Below the pieces are notes generated by a model. That model had not been told where the DNA came from and did no database searches. It was given only the letters and a program-made list of their open reading frames with translations. This document shows positions 44,966 to 54,484 of a stretch of DNA of 64,000 nucleotides, piece after piece. This DNA comes from Paenibacillus sp. 1_12 (GTDB taxonomy: Bacteria > Bacillota > Bacilli > Paenibacillales > NBRC-103111), in NCBI RefSeq assembly GCF_900114475.1, contig NZ_FOTE01000016.1:1-64000 (forward strand). Direction: 5' to 3'. Each line of letters opens with the position of its first letter. Position 1 is the stretch's first letter. The translations under genes were made by a program, and so were the position numbers.

Positions 44966-45146
44966 TGGAATAAAGTTGTGAGAACTATTACAAAGGGGAC
45001 TCCTAGAAAAAGGCGAGAAGTTCTTATTAGCTGCCCAAGCTCAAATCGAAAAATTAATTCCACGTGATTTAGAAGGGAAGTTCTACGCTCCTAGAGAGAA
45101 TCCATTATGTCTTACATACTTGCATTTGTCGTATATTTATTCGACT
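44966..45146. other. Intergenic region with a possible gene fragment
   Basis: A plus-strand frame contains LLEKGEKFLLAAQAQIEKL and IPRDLEGKFYAPREN, which looks like protein sequence, but there is no start codon or ribosome site and I do not recognise the family. Probably a remnant. Confidence 0.3.
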
Positions 45147-45465
45147 AAGGGACCAACCTGTTCTTTGAAGATCAGCACGTGGTTACAGGCATGCAGGAGG
45201 CATTTGTGACTTATCAGGGGCTTCCTGTCTGGGCACAGTATACGAATGCGACGCATCAATTTGTGATATGGACAGCGCTTGAGAGTGAAGGACTTGACAC
45301 CAGTCTGCAGCATTACAATCCGCTGATTGACGAAGAAGGTCAAGACGGAATGGAAATTCGGAGAACTGGCAGCTCGTAGTCCAAATTCCATTTGGGACAC
45401 TCACCGCACCTCCGAGAGATAAAAAATTTAAACCGCTCAAGGAGCGATTGCAAGTGTTCAAATAA
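45147..45465 (+). pseudogene. Nitroreductase-family (Frm2-like) gene, 3' remnant
   Basis: Starts abruptly at GTNLFFEDQHVVTGMQEAF, continues PVWAQYTNATHQFVIWTALE and SLQHYNPLIDEE, then the frame is lost. The correct C-terminus (ENWQLVVQIPFGTLTAPPRD, ending RLQVFK) is readable in another frame up to the stop at 45463-45465. The start, about half the protein and at least two bases near 45340-45360 are missing or changed. The family (FMN-dependent nitroreductase, fatty-acid-repression Frm2 type) is recognised from the VIWTALE..GLGASLQHYNP-like motif. Confidence 0.75.
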
Positions 45466-45468
45466 AGC

Positions 45469-45507
45469 AAAGCGTACCGGGCTATAGGGGCCTGGTACGC
45501 TTTTTTT
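45469..45507 (+). terminator. Rho-independent terminator
   Basis: AAAGCGTACC and GGTACGCTTT arms with seven T, right after the nitroreductase remnant. Confidence 0.85.
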
Positions 45508-45535
45508 AAAAGTAAGTATGGCAAGATATCAAAAT

Positions 45536-47055
45536 TTACGGCGTATAAAATTTTTCAGTATAATAAATATTCATGTCCCCGCCAAATGCGACTCCTACAC
45601 CGAGACGCTCTTTATTACTTAATAGATTATTGCGATGGCCTTCCGAGTTCATCCAGCTATGATGGGCGAATATGGCGCTCGTCTGACTGCGGCTAAATTT
45701 TCTGATGCAGTACGAAATTTCAAACCATCATCTTTAATTCGATCAGAAAAACTTTTACCTTCCGGGGTTATATGCGAATAATAATTTCTGGCGGCCATAT
45801 CTCTGCTATGCTTGCGGGCTGTGCCGGCGATGGTATCGTTCCATACTAGAATGGACTTTCCGAGCTTGGTACGGTGTGCATTTGCCAGATCGAACGCTTC
45901 CCGTTCGTAGGCTGTGATTAAAGCAGGGCTTTCTTTTGGATAAAATGCTTCCAGGGCGAGCTCATTGGGCTTGGCGACTGCTTGTACTCCAGTTACAACA
46001 TTATTCTGGAACTTATCATAAAAGAAGGTCACGTAGACGCCGTCAATTTCATAGGTGCCACTTTCATCCTTTCCATAAATGATTGTAAATCGGGTATCGC
46101 CCTTTTTTATCGATTCCAGGGGATTACCGTATTGTTTAATCACCTCGGATTTGGCAGACCCGTCTTTGATGCCCTTATTATTGGACCAGTTGGTAGAAAG
46201 GGAATAGAGGGCAACGACCTTATTATCACTGATCCCGATCTGCGCATAGCTGGAGTAATCCTGATTATATACATACCAGGTAAAGCCATATTCACTCGCA
46301 TCCTTACGAGCTGGTTGACCCAACTTGCTAAGGGTTGCTTCCAATGTGTCTCCAATATGCACATCCTTCAAGGTAACGACTGCGGAGGCAGAGACTGAAC
46401 TCGCGGGTGCAGTTGGGCTGACAGGTCCGTTCGGTGCTGCTGGAGCAGGGACGGTTGGAGTAGGAACGGCAGCAACCTTCCTTGCTGAAAGCTGGAACTG
46501 CATTTGCTTCAGATTACGTATGAACTGTACAGCCTCGGCACGAGATAGCTTATCGGCAGCCCGGTAGCCTTCAACTGTCGCAGCTGTTTTGCCTTTGGAC
46601 AAGCCTTGATTGAGTAAAAAGGATATGGCGTCGTTTAAGCTCACGGTTCCTTTTTGTGTAACGGCAATGATCAAAGCTACATGACCCCGGTTAAATTGGT
46701 CACGGTTGCTGTCAGACAGTACTGGCCACTTCTAAGCCGCTGCTATGTCGTAGTAAGGTGTATACCAAAGCAGTCCAGCAGCGGCGTTCAGAAATTTGAT
46801 CTCAGGATAAGCCCGAAGCAGCATAGCGAGAAACTCGGGTTCAGAGACCGGGTTATCCGGGTGAAAGGTACCATCGGCATAGCCATCTACAACTTTATTA
46901 AGTACAGCCCAGTCGATTGCATCTGTGCCCCAGTGTCGTACGGTATCGCTGAAGGTAACGGTATTGGCAGCATGAGTAATCTGAGTTGAGGTTAGGGGTA
47001 CGAATAACACGGTGACAATGATCATATAGGGAAGCCAACAACTTAATTTTTTCAT
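45536..47055 (-). pseudogene. SLH- and CAP-domain surface protein, nonsense and frameshift
   Basis: From the ATG at 47055 (GGAGGG upstream): signal peptide (WLPYMIIVTVLFVPLTSTQI), an SLH domain (AIDWAVLNKVVDGYADGTFH), then a stop TAG at 46732-46734. The same frame continues (KWPVLSDSNRDQFNRG) through a Pro/Ala linker, a CAP-associated domain and a CAP/SCP domain (ANAHRTKLGKSILVWND, ARNYYSHITPEG). Near 45673 one base is missing and the remaining CAP residues (SAIFAHHSWMNSEGHRNNLL) are in another frame to a stop at 45536. Two lesions, so inactive. A cre-like site (reverse of TGTAAGCGCTTCGT) lies at 47107-47120. Confidence 0.88.
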
Positions 47056-47298
47056 GGTTTGAACCCTCCTTAAAGTTTTGCGCAGCAAAACTGGCATTTA
47101 AGCATAACGAAGCGCTTACACCTATATATTTCGTGATAGTTTTATTATATAAATCTAGAAAGTGGATGTCTGCGCAATCTTTTCAGCCAGCAGCTTTGTA
47201 GACGATACGCCGCTTGTTAATGTAATTAAGGTAGAGCCTGATAATTATCATGGGGTTGTTGTTGTGATGGACTTTCGTGGGGAATCAAGTGCTTGCAA

Positions 47299-47406
47299 TT
47301 GTCGGATGACAAGAACATATATGCTTAAAAGTTGCATAGTTGCGGCTTTTTTTATTTTATGGGATCAAGTTCTTGTCAAAACCCAATGACAAGAACTTGA
47401 TCCCAT
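47299..47406. repeat. Dispersed hairpin repeat, copy A
   Basis: Begins with ATTGTCGGATGACAAGAAC, then TTGCGGC and a T-run, then a perfect inverted repeat: ATGGGATCAAGTTCTTGTCA (47359-47378), 8-nt loop AAACCCAA, TGACAAGAACTTGATCCCAT (47387-47406). About 60 bp around the hairpin are identical to copy B at 57748-57811. Confidence 0.85.
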
Positions 47407-47580
47407 TCCCGACAGACCGGTTCATGACTTTTTTGCTACGCAAATGGAAGGATAGCTTAAGGATATCGAAAAGGGAATTTGATGGGATTACCCAGAATAT
47501 AATAATCATTTCTCAACTAACGCGCAGAATAGCATATTCCCCAGGCAAAAAAAACTCAAGCATATTTACGCTTGAGTGAA

Positions 47581-48462
47581 TCAATCCCGACTTGCATCGT
47601 AAATCTTCTGTGCCAAATAAGCCGGTCTTGTGCGTGTATCCGTAAAGTGGTCCCCATCGCCAACGATCAGGCGGAACAGACCCAGTCGTATTGACATGTG
47701 GGGATTCCAACCGTAGCCTTCCCCTTGAGGCAATACATTATCTTGGTAGAAATATACATAGCTTTTGGGGGTTTGTAGAGCGTAGAACGCTTTAAGATCC
47801 AGTTTCTCGAAAAGCGGTTTAGCCGGCTCCGGAGCTACACTTGTATAAAAAAGTTTAGCATCCTCGGTGGTGGCCGTATTTACGAACAAAACTCGAAACA
47901 AATCAAACGGAAGCATGATTGTGTCGTCATTCGACATGGCTCTAAGCTGTTCAAAACCTTTTCTCGTTTGAGGCGGTAACTCATCAACAACCGATTCTCC
48001 GTCTTTTAATACGAACGCATCCCAGAAGACCAAACGTTTAATACGATCAGGTACCTGCTCAGCAACTTTTTGGATGACTGTTCCACCAAAGCTGTGCCCA
48101 ACGAGAATAAAATCGTACAGGTTCAGGTGTCTAATATAATCAACGACTGATTTTGTAATCATTGCATGAGTGACATTTTTATTTGGATCAGTTCCATGGC
48201 CTGCGTATTCTGGAGTGTAGACTATGTTCCCTTGACTGCGCAGTACCGCAGCCACACCATCCCAAAAGTGAGCATCAGCCCAGGAACCATGCACGAGGAC
48301 AAAAGTAAGCCGTTGAGAATGCCGAAAACTTCCTTCCGATTCTATGGGATAATGCCACCCAAACCATCCTGCTTCGGAATAAGGGTTATAATATTGTCCC
48401 TGCGGTACAGACCGGTAATAAGGATTTGGAATTTGATTTTTCCCCGAATGATAAGGAAACAC
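47581..48462 (-). CDS. Alpha/beta hydrolase
   Basis: About 293 residues: FVLVHGSWADAHFWDGVAAV (oxyanion region), nucleophile Ser in LVGHSFGGTV, Asp in VFWDAFV and catalytic His near the C-terminus in VGDGDHFTD. This pattern fits the esterase/hydroxynitrile-lyase-like group. The start is set at GTG 48462 (GAGAGGA 8 bp upstream); the frame is open to 48582 but the extra residues do not look like part of the family. No signal peptide. Confidence 0.85.
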   Translation of the reverse strand: MFPYHSGKNQIPNPYYRSVPQGQYYNPYSEAGWFGWHYPIESEGSFRHSQRLTFVLVHGSWADAHFWDGVAAVLRSQGNIVYTPEYAGHGTDPNKNVTHAMITKSVVDYIRHLNLYDFILVGHSFGGTVIQKVAEQVPDRIKRLVFWDAFVLKDGESVVDELPPQTRKGFEQLRAMSNDDTIMLPFDLFRVLFVNTATTEDAKLFYTSVAPEPAKPLFEKLDLKAFYALQTPKSYVYFYQDNVLPQGEGYGWNPHMSIRLGLFRLIVGDGDHFTDTRTRPAYLAQKIYDASRD

Positions 48463-48612
48463 GAACAACATCCTCTCAGAAACGATATAATTGAGCGTAT
48501 GCCTAAGGCTTCGAAAAGATACACTCTTTCTCCTGTTATGGAATGAGAATACGATAACATTAAGTATGAAACCATTGAACAAGTTCTGGAAAGAATAAAT
48601 AGCGAGGATTAA

Positions 48613-48700
48613 ACTAACGGATAACTAGAGCTCAATACGTAACCGGGACGAGGCTGCCGACACAAACGGGAGCCTTCGCTCGCCTAACGGGCAGGATAAT
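48613..48700. repeat. TAACGG-type intergenic repeat
   Basis: Two half elements: CTAACGGATAACTAGAG... at 48613-48636 with a GAGGCTGCC...GGGAGCCTTC hairpin, then CTAACGGGCAGGATAAT at 48684-48700. The first 24 bp differ from 55040-55063 at one base. Confidence 0.7.
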
Positions 48701-49050
48701 AACAATCATATATAGAAATAAATGGTGAATAGACGTAATAGGGGGATATAATGTTGTCAGTCGAGGTAGGAATAGGATGCTTTGTTTTCTGCAAAAAGCT
48801 ATTAGCACTCACACCCAAGTAGAGGAATTTTTAATAACATCTCCAGAGAGTTAGAGAATGATTAATGTGATATACTAGGCTACTGCATGAAGGATGTTTC
48901 ATTGTGCAAACGAGGAACTATAATTGAGGGTCTTGCTTCGCGGTAACTCCTCTTTTGCTTATTAAAGTAACGGGCAGGATAATGGAAATAAGTTGTAGAA
49001 ATTAGGGTGATGAAAAAAGAAAAATTCAAAAGCTGAGGTTGTGATTAGAG
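48701..49050. other. Intergenic region
   Basis: No gene seen. GCAAACGAGGAAC (48906) and GTAACGGGCAGGATAAT (48967-48983) are further pieces of the repeat families. Confidence 0.5.
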
Positions 49051-50511
49051 TTGAAAAAGTCTTTATTGTTTGTTCTGTCATTTTTTTTAATGCTTTCTTG
49101 TTCAATCCCTTCTGTATGGGCTGCTGATGAATTCGCATCCTACACATCACCGGAAGGAATTAAATTCAAAACCCAAAGTCAAAACTGGAATGAAGAATCC
49201 CTTAAACAACTTTACTCATTCTTGTTAAGAAATAAACACGGCGAAGAATTGAAAGCATTACGGAATGTAACAGTAATGAAAGGAGCTTGTACTTGGGCTG
49301 GTGACGAAGGCGATGCCGCTGGAGTGTATTACGCACCTGGTGATATTGAACTTTGTTATGGCGATATTAATACCTTAACCAGTGTCGATGATTCCTTCCG
49401 TATTCAAAGCGTTTTATGTCATGAGTATGGTCATCATTTTACCTACTACTACTTGAGAAAGATACGTATGTCGCCAGACAATATATCTTCTACCAGTGAG
49501 TGGGCAAAAGTTAGGCAAATTGACTATCAACCTAGCGTTGGATGGAATCAAAAAAAGGTTAAACACGCTTGGGCACCAGAAGAAATTATGGCAGAAGACT
49601 ATATTTTGTTATTTGGTTCAACCGATCTTATAATGAAGTATGGAGTTCGTGAAGAAAATCAAGAAATCCTAAACGCGGCTTATATTCCGGAGCTTGGGAA
49701 GTATTGGGAAGACCTATCAGGTGTAAAATCTAATGTTCTTTCTAAGGCTGATCGTCCTCAATTAACAGCATTTCAAGTATTGAAAGATAATAAAGTACAT
49801 GTAAACCATTTCACATTGGAAGAATACACATTTGATTATAAACCGGCTTCCGGATTGGGCACGGAATCTCTTAAATATTTCGTTCAAATTAGCCCTTATT
49901 ATGGAAGTGCATACAACGGGGGAAATACAACTAAAAGTAATTTATATCCATATGGGACACCAATTAAGTTCGGTACTCAAAATATAGATTGGGATAAAAA
50001 GCATTTCGAGTTCACGGCAGATGCTTCTACTGGATATAATGCAGCAAGCATTGTAATCGTCGGACTAGATGAAAAAACAGGGACCTATTCAAGCTCCCCT
50101 CCCTATTATTATTCGTTTAAAGACCTTGTCAACCCTAAAGCTTATAACCGTTATTCCTATTCAGAGATGTCATTGTTTATAAACAACATAGAGGAAACAT
50201 ACTTTGCCACTCCTATCATTAAAGATGGAACAACATTGGTTCCCCTTCGTTATTTGTTCGAAAAATTCCACGCAACCGTTACGTGGGACAATGAAACCCA
50301 GACAGCAAAAGTAGCAAAAGACAACACCAATCTCGTCCTTACCATTAATTCAAACCTAGTCACGGTCAATGGAAAATCAACTCAGCTTGAAGTCCCGCCT
50401 CAACTTATTGATAATAAAACGATGGTTCCGCTGCGCTTTATAAGTGAACAACTTGGTGCAGAAGTGACCTGGGATGAAGTTGAGAAAAGCGTGCTTATCA
50501 AAACTAGATAA
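49051..50511 (+). CDS. Secreted zinc-metalloprotease-like protein with copper-amine-oxidase-N repeat domain
   Basis: 486 residues from TTG. A cleavable signal peptide (KKSLLFVLSFFLMLS to VWAAD) is followed by a domain with HEYGHH (His124, Glu125, His128), the HExxH zinc motif of gluzincin/zincin peptidases, and a later acidic motif (WAPEEIMAEDYILLF) that may supply the third ligand. The C-terminal about 110 residues are a copper amine oxidase N-domain (two TTLVPLRYLFEKFHATVTWD-like repeats), a common cell-surface module in Paenibacillus. Not a classified protease family that I recognise. The ribosome site is weak. Confidence 0.75.
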   Translation: MKKSLLFVLSFFLMLSCSIPSVWAADEFASYTSPEGIKFKTQSQNWNEESLKQLYSFLLRNKHGEELKALRNVTVMKGACTWAGDEGDAAGVYYAPGDIELCYGDINTLTSVDDSFRIQSVLCHEYGHHFTYYYLRKIRMSPDNISSTSEWAKVRQIDYQPSVGWNQKKVKHAWAPEEIMAEDYILLFGSTDLIMKYGVREENQEILNAAYIPELGKYWEDLSGVKSNVLSKADRPQLTAFQVLKDNKVHVNHFTLEEYTFDYKPASGLGTESLKYFVQISPYYGSAYNGGNTTKSNLYPYGTPIKFGTQNIDWDKKHFEFTADASTGYNAASIVIVGLDEKTGTYSSSPPYYYSFKDLVNPKAYNRYSYSEMSLFINNIEETYFATPIIKDGTTLVPLRYLFEKFHATVTWDNETQTAKVAKDNTNLVLTINSNLVTVNGKSTQLEVPPQLIDNKTMVPLRFISEQLGAEVTWDEVEKSVLIKTR

Positions 50512-50621
50512 TAAACCCCAATTAGATGCCTAATGGCACCTTTTTATCTTCATAGGTTGTCAGTTTAAAAATATTTTCTAGAATTAGCCTTCATATATCT
50601 TTATAAAAGCCTTAATTTGAT

Positions 50622-50873
50622 GTGACGTTTATAAACATATATGAGGTAGACAAACTAATAAGCGATAAATCCAAGTTCGAAGCCGATTATATTAATTACA
50701 TGGGACATAGTGATGATGCTTATTACCTTACATATATCAGTAAACACAGTGGTGGACTATGGGAGGTAAAGGTGTTGAAAAAAGATTACTCTGTTTGGAT
50801 TAAACTTAATGATGAGAATATTAAAAACAGTCAATGGTTACCTTATGGCTTCTTGTCTAAAAATTGCAAATAA
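50622..50873 (+). CDS. Hypothetical protein, possibly a fragment
   Basis: 83 residues from GTG: YEVDKLISDKSKFEADYINY, then HSGGLWEVKVLKKDYSVWIK. No recognised family and no clear ribosome site. Composition is protein-like, so it may be a small intact gene or the 3' end of a larger one. Confidence 0.35.
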   Translation: MTFINIYEVDKLISDKSKFEADYINYMGHSDDAYYLTYISKHSGGLWEVKVLKKDYSVWIKLNDENIKNSQWLPYGFLSKNCK

Positions 50874-50925
50874 GAAAAGTTCAGAGTAATAGCTGAAATT
50901 CCTCGTCGATAAGCTAAACGAAAAA

Positions 50926-50969
50926 CGATAGTTCAATAAACTAACAGGCTGCCATGACAGCCTGTTTTT
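50926..50969. repeat. TAACGG-type repeat with terminator hairpin
   Basis: GATAGTTCAATAAACTAAC, then AACAGGCTG-CCATGA-CAGCCTGTT (50943-50966) and TTT. The GGCTGCC hairpin word is shared with 48650 and 55083. Confidence 0.7.
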
Positions 50970-51018
50970 GCGCACGTATTGGCGAAAGATCCAATAAGAC
51001 ATCCCTGAATTGGCGGGT

Positions 51019-51215
51019 TTACTTGCCCAACTTTCCGCTTCTTTTATAAGCCTTTTCTATTCCTTTTTTTCGTTGATTAGAATCCACAACAAAGGCTACA
51101 ATTCGAACATAAGAACCATAAAATAATGCAGTACATAATCCAACCATTTCATCAACTTCTCCATCTAATTCAGTGATTAATGTACAGCACGGTGGCAAAC
51201 TCTTGATGACGTCGT
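51019..51215 (-). pseudogene. GNAT acetyltransferase remnant
   Basis: Minus-strand frame with ITELDGEVDEMVGLCTALFY and VRIVAFVVDSNQRKKGI, the acetyl-CoA-binding motif region of GNAT enzymes. After KKGI the proper continuation (LIKEAESWA) is in another frame, and a stop (TAG) precedes the fragment. Both ends are missing. Confidence 0.55.
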
Positions 51216-51226
51216 GCTAAATGACT

Positions 51227-51727
51227 TCAGCTATTTCTCACATCCGTCAATAATGGATTAAAGCTCTTCTGCGCATATTCCATAGCATCGATATACTCTT
51301 GCTGTTTTGACCGCTTCATCATTTCTTCAGGACTAACGTCCTCTATTTTAGATGTTATCCACCATATATTACCAAATGGATCAACCACTCTTCCACCTCG
51401 TTCCCCCCATGCCTGGGTTATCACTTTCGTCATGGATGTAGCGCCGGCCTTTATGGCCTGAGCATAAAATTCATCGCTGTCACCCACGTACAGACGAATA
51501 AAACAAGGAAACGACGGCCATTCGGCAGGAGAATCGAACATTAGAATTTTTGAATCGCCGATGCGTACCTCTGCATGCCCTATGCTTCCGTCAGCATTGT
51601 ATACCCGGCCAAGTTCCTGTGCATAAAATGCGGAAGCCAAAAAGGCAATCAATTTTTCTGTGCTTTTTGTAGTGATCCAAGGGGTAATGGTACGGTTCTC
51701 AGTTTGCAACATTTGGTTCTCGTTCAT
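51227..51727 (-). CDS. VOC-family protein (PhnB/glyoxalase-like)
   Basis: 166 residues: TITPWITTKSTEKLIAFLAS, VYNADGSIGHAEVRIGDSKI, GERGGRVVDPFGNIWWITS. These are the signatures of PhnB-type vicinal-oxygen-chelate proteins. The start is the ATG at 51727 after TTGGAGG. It is divergent from a WYL-type regulator gene that probably controls it. Substrate unknown. Confidence 0.88.
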   Translation of the reverse strand: MNENQMLQTENRTITPWITTKSTEKLIAFLASAFYAQELGRVYNADGSIGHAEVRIGDSKILMFDSPAEWPSFPCFIRLYVGDSDEFYAQAIKAGATSMTKVITQAWGERGGRVVDPFGNIWWITSKIEDVSPEEMMKRSKQQEYIDAMEYAQKSFNPLLTDVRNS

Positions 51728-51777
51728 TCGGCCCAACCTCCAATGATTGAATTCGATTTGATTGTATCATGGAAAAC

Positions 51778-51794
51778 TTGACAACATTATGTCA
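51778..51794. promoter_or_regulatory. Dyad in the divergent VOC / WYL-regulator intergenic region
   Basis: TTGACAACATTATGTCA contains TGACA and TGTCA half sites 6 bp apart and could serve as -35 of the regulator gene and as a repressor site. Confidence 0.4.
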
Positions 51795-51822
51795 TAGTTT
51801 TAAAGACAGAGGGAGTGATAGG

Positions 51823-52755
51823 ATGAAGATCGACCGATTAATCTCCATTATTATGCTTCTCATGCAACGCAGAAAAATGGATGCTAAAGAGTTGGCCACA
51901 ATTTTGGAAGTTACTACCCGTACGATTTACCGGGATGTTGAAGCTATCAATCTGGCGGGTATTCCGATCGTAACCTACCCTGGACGTCAGGGAGGCATTG
52001 GTATTCTGGAAGAATACAAAGTAGATAAAAAGCTTTTCACAAACAAGGACATTCGCACGATGCTTATTGGCTTGTTAGGCGTTCAATCTGTATTAAAAGA
52101 CGAGCAATCCAAAAATGCCATTATCAAAGTTAAAGGTATGTTACCAAGTAATCAATTATCGTTGGTTGAAAGGCAAACGAAACAAATCGTCATTGACCTG
52201 ACGCCGTGGTATGCAGACGCTCGTTTGGAGCAATTTCTAGAATGTGTGCAAAGAGCTTTGGATCAGCAGAAAATATTACATTTTGAATATTGCAACGCAC
52301 AGGGAAGGTCGTCCAACCGGGAAGTCGAGCCGTACCGACTTATTCATAAGGGAAATCATTGGTACTTGCAAGGCTTTTGTCGGATAAAGCAGGAATTTCG
52401 AACATTTAGAGTTTACCGAATATCTAAAATTTCTCTATCAGACACAACATTTGTCCCGAGCAATTTTGAAATCGATGAGATGGATGCATCATTCTCCAAA
52501 GAAGTTTCATGGATAAACGTTCAAATCAGATTTAATGAGAATATTAAAAAGACGATAATAGATTTTTATGGTGAAGGTTGTATTGTTTCTTATACAGATG
52601 GCTGGTATATTGCAACAATTTCATTGGAAAATAATGAGCAAGGTTATGACTCCTTATTAAGGTTTACCAATCACTGTGAATGTTTGAGCCCTTCGCATAT
52701 TAGAGAACATTTAATTGAAAAAGCGGCCAGTATTTTGTCTTTATATGGACGATAG
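51823..52755 (+). CDS. YafY-type HTH/WYL transcriptional regulator
   Basis: 310 residues: N-terminal HTH_11 winged helix (MLLMQRRKMDAKELATILEV then TTRTIYRDVEAINLAGIPI), and a WYL domain (EPYRLIHKGNHWYLQGFCR; FRVYRISKISL). AGGGAGTG precedes the ATG at 51823; upstream in-frame TTG at 51769 has no ribosome site. Divergent from the VOC gene, its probable target. Confidence 0.9.
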   Translation: MKIDRLISIIMLLMQRRKMDAKELATILEVTTRTIYRDVEAINLAGIPIVTYPGRQGGIGILEEYKVDKKLFTNKDIRTMLIGLLGVQSVLKDEQSKNAIIKVKGMLPSNQLSLVERQTKQIVIDLTPWYADARLEQFLECVQRALDQQKILHFEYCNAQGRSSNREVEPYRLIHKGNHWYLQGFCRIKQEFRTFRVYRISKISLSDTTFVPSNFEIDEMDASFSKEVSWINVQIRFNENIKKTIIDFYGEGCIVSYTDGWYIATISLENNEQGYDSLLRFTNHCECLSPSHIREHLIEKAASILSLYGR

Positions 52756-53041
52756 ACAGACAGCGCGGAGAATCGTATCACAAGTGACGGTAAAAATTTT
52801 TATACTTAATTTAGCATGAGTGCTTCCCGAAGGAGCGACATTCTGTGATGCACCGTGGTCGGTGGAGTCAGACTAACGGATGAGCTCTAACGCACCATAG
52901 TTCATCGACCCATTTTCATCATCTGTGGTGCAGACCTTGCGCGCATGTATGGCTAACGTGGCAGGATAATTTATCAATAATCATTTTTTATCAACCCATT
53001 CATTATCAATTTGTTATTATGTTTGAAAGGGGGATTAAAAA
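52756..53041. other. Intergenic region with composite repeat
   Basis: No gene seen; contains the repeat at 52873-52970. Confidence 0.5.
52873..52970. repeat. Composite intergenic repeat, second copy
   Basis: CTAACGGATGAGCTCTAACG, then GCACCATAGTTCAT (52892) to CTGTGGTGCA (52932), then CTAACGTGGCAGGATAAT (52953-52970). The words and their order match 36159-36275. Confidence 0.65.
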
Positions 53042-53212
53042 ATGAGGATTGTAATCGCTACAGATCAATTTATCAATTCATTCGGGGAACGAGATTATCA
53101 TATTTTAGAGACTTTAATACTAAAGAAATTTAAGGGATATGAAAAATACATACTGCGGAACCAAGATGATAGCAACATGGATAGCTTTCATAAAGGTACG
53201 GTAGCTCAATAA
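53042..53212 (+). CDS. Hypothetical small protein
   Basis: 56 residues starting MRIVIATDQFINSFGERDYH; no recognised family. GAAAGGGGGA lies 7 bp before the ATG, which is the main support. It precedes the kinase-like gene by 12-27 bp and would be co-transcribed. It may be the N-terminal piece of a larger protein. Confidence 0.45.
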   Translation: MRIVIATDQFINSFGERDYHILETLILKKFKGYEKYILRNQDDSNMDSFHKGTVAQ

Positions 53213-53223
53213 GAAATATTTAT

Positions 53224-54234
53224 TTGGAGGAGATTCATATCGAAAGTTCTATTAAAGACAAATTTACAAAAGAAATTTTTTTAGAGGCAGCAGGTCGGTT
53301 TGGCATTAACTTTGCAGATACTATAGAACTTGACGGTTTTCAAAATTTTGTGTTTTTAGGTAAACGTGAATCAATAAATGTGATATTAAGGATTGCTCAT
53401 AGCTCACATAGGAGTAAGGATATGACGCTTGCTGAGATCGAGTTTATTGCTTATCTAGCCGATTCCGGAATGACTGTATCGAAAGCCTTACTTTCTAATC
53501 AAGGTGAATATGTTGAAGTTATTGAACCAGATGATAACTGTTTTATTGCGACTGCTTTTGAATTCGCTCCCGGCAGAAGGGCTGAAATTTGCGTCGAAAG
53601 TGATATCTTTTATGAACGAATTGGCAGGTTTACTGGGAAAATGCATAAGCTATCAAAACAGTTTTCTCCTATTCAAAAAAGGTGCGATTGGTATGACAAT
53701 GCAGCTATTTCAAAATTTCATAATTATGTACCTAATGAGATGCTTCAACAGAAACTTGAGTTAATAATAAGTCAAATTCAATCATTGTCAAGAGACAGAG
53801 ATTCGTTTGGGCTTATTCATGGAGATATTAGTCCGGGGAATTACCTGAATCATGAAGATCACCCGAGCATCATTGACTTTGATCAATGCGAGTACAGTTG
53901 GTTTGCTTCTGAAATTGCAACATCGATATTTCATGAAACTCCAATTCCATTTATTATTACAGATGTAAATAAACGAAAGACAATAACAAAACGTTTTTTT
54001 TCAAACTTTTTTCAAGGATACTCCAAAGAAAATACATTAAGCCGTAGTTCACTAGATTCCATTCCACTATTTATTAATTTAAGACAAGCTATCGTTATTG
54101 GTCTTATATACCGTAGTTCTGATATGGGTAACTTTGATAATTGGAGAGATTGGAATAAGGAAGCATTAACATTTTATATTAATAATATAAAAAATGATAT
54201 TCCGTATATTGACTTGGATTTCACAAGTCTATGA
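53224..54234 (+). CDS. Aminoglycoside-phosphotransferase-like kinase (APH family)
   Basis: 336 residues with the protein-kinase-like fold of the APH/choline-kinase family: a glycine-poor N-lobe, Brenner motif LIHGDISPGNYL (His199, Asp201) and IIDFDQCEYSW (metal-binding Asp). The first canonical start is a TTG at 53224, but it overlaps the ribosome site GGAGGAG (53226-53232). Six bp after that site stands ATC (53239), where an ATG would be expected, so the start may have mutated. Real substrates of such genes are usually not antibiotics. Confidence 0.8.
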   Translation: MEEIHIESSIKDKFTKEIFLEAAGRFGINFADTIELDGFQNFVFLGKRESINVILRIAHSSHRSKDMTLAEIEFIAYLADSGMTVSKALLSNQGEYVEVIEPDDNCFIATAFEFAPGRRAEICVESDIFYERIGRFTGKMHKLSKQFSPIQKRCDWYDNAAISKFHNYVPNEMLQQKLELIISQIQSLSRDRDSFGLIHGDISPGNYLNHEDHPSIIDFDQCEYSWFASEIATSIFHETPIPFIITDVNKRKTITKRFFSNFFQGYSKENTLSRSSLDSIPLFINLRQAIVIGLIYRSSDMGNFDNWRDWNKEALTFYINNIKNDIPYIDLDFTSL

Positions 54235-54484
54235 TGTAAATATGAAAAAGCTTGTAATATCAGGGAGAATGTTAACGATACAAAAGGATCTCTAGTCCGT
54301 TAATAAGTAATGTGCCGCATTCCAAAAGGTTATATACCCTTACTATCATAGACTGATACTGCAGGCAAGGGCGATTTTACCGGCAACAAATGCGCACGTA
54401 AAAATGAATTTTTCACTCAGTGAACTTAATTTATAAACTGAACGTCAGAGAATAAGCAGGGATGAAGTGAAAAATGGAGGTATT
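54235..54484. other. Intergenic region
   Basis: No gene seen. CCGTTAATAAG at 54297 is a faint trace of the TAACGG-type repeat. Confidence 0.4.
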
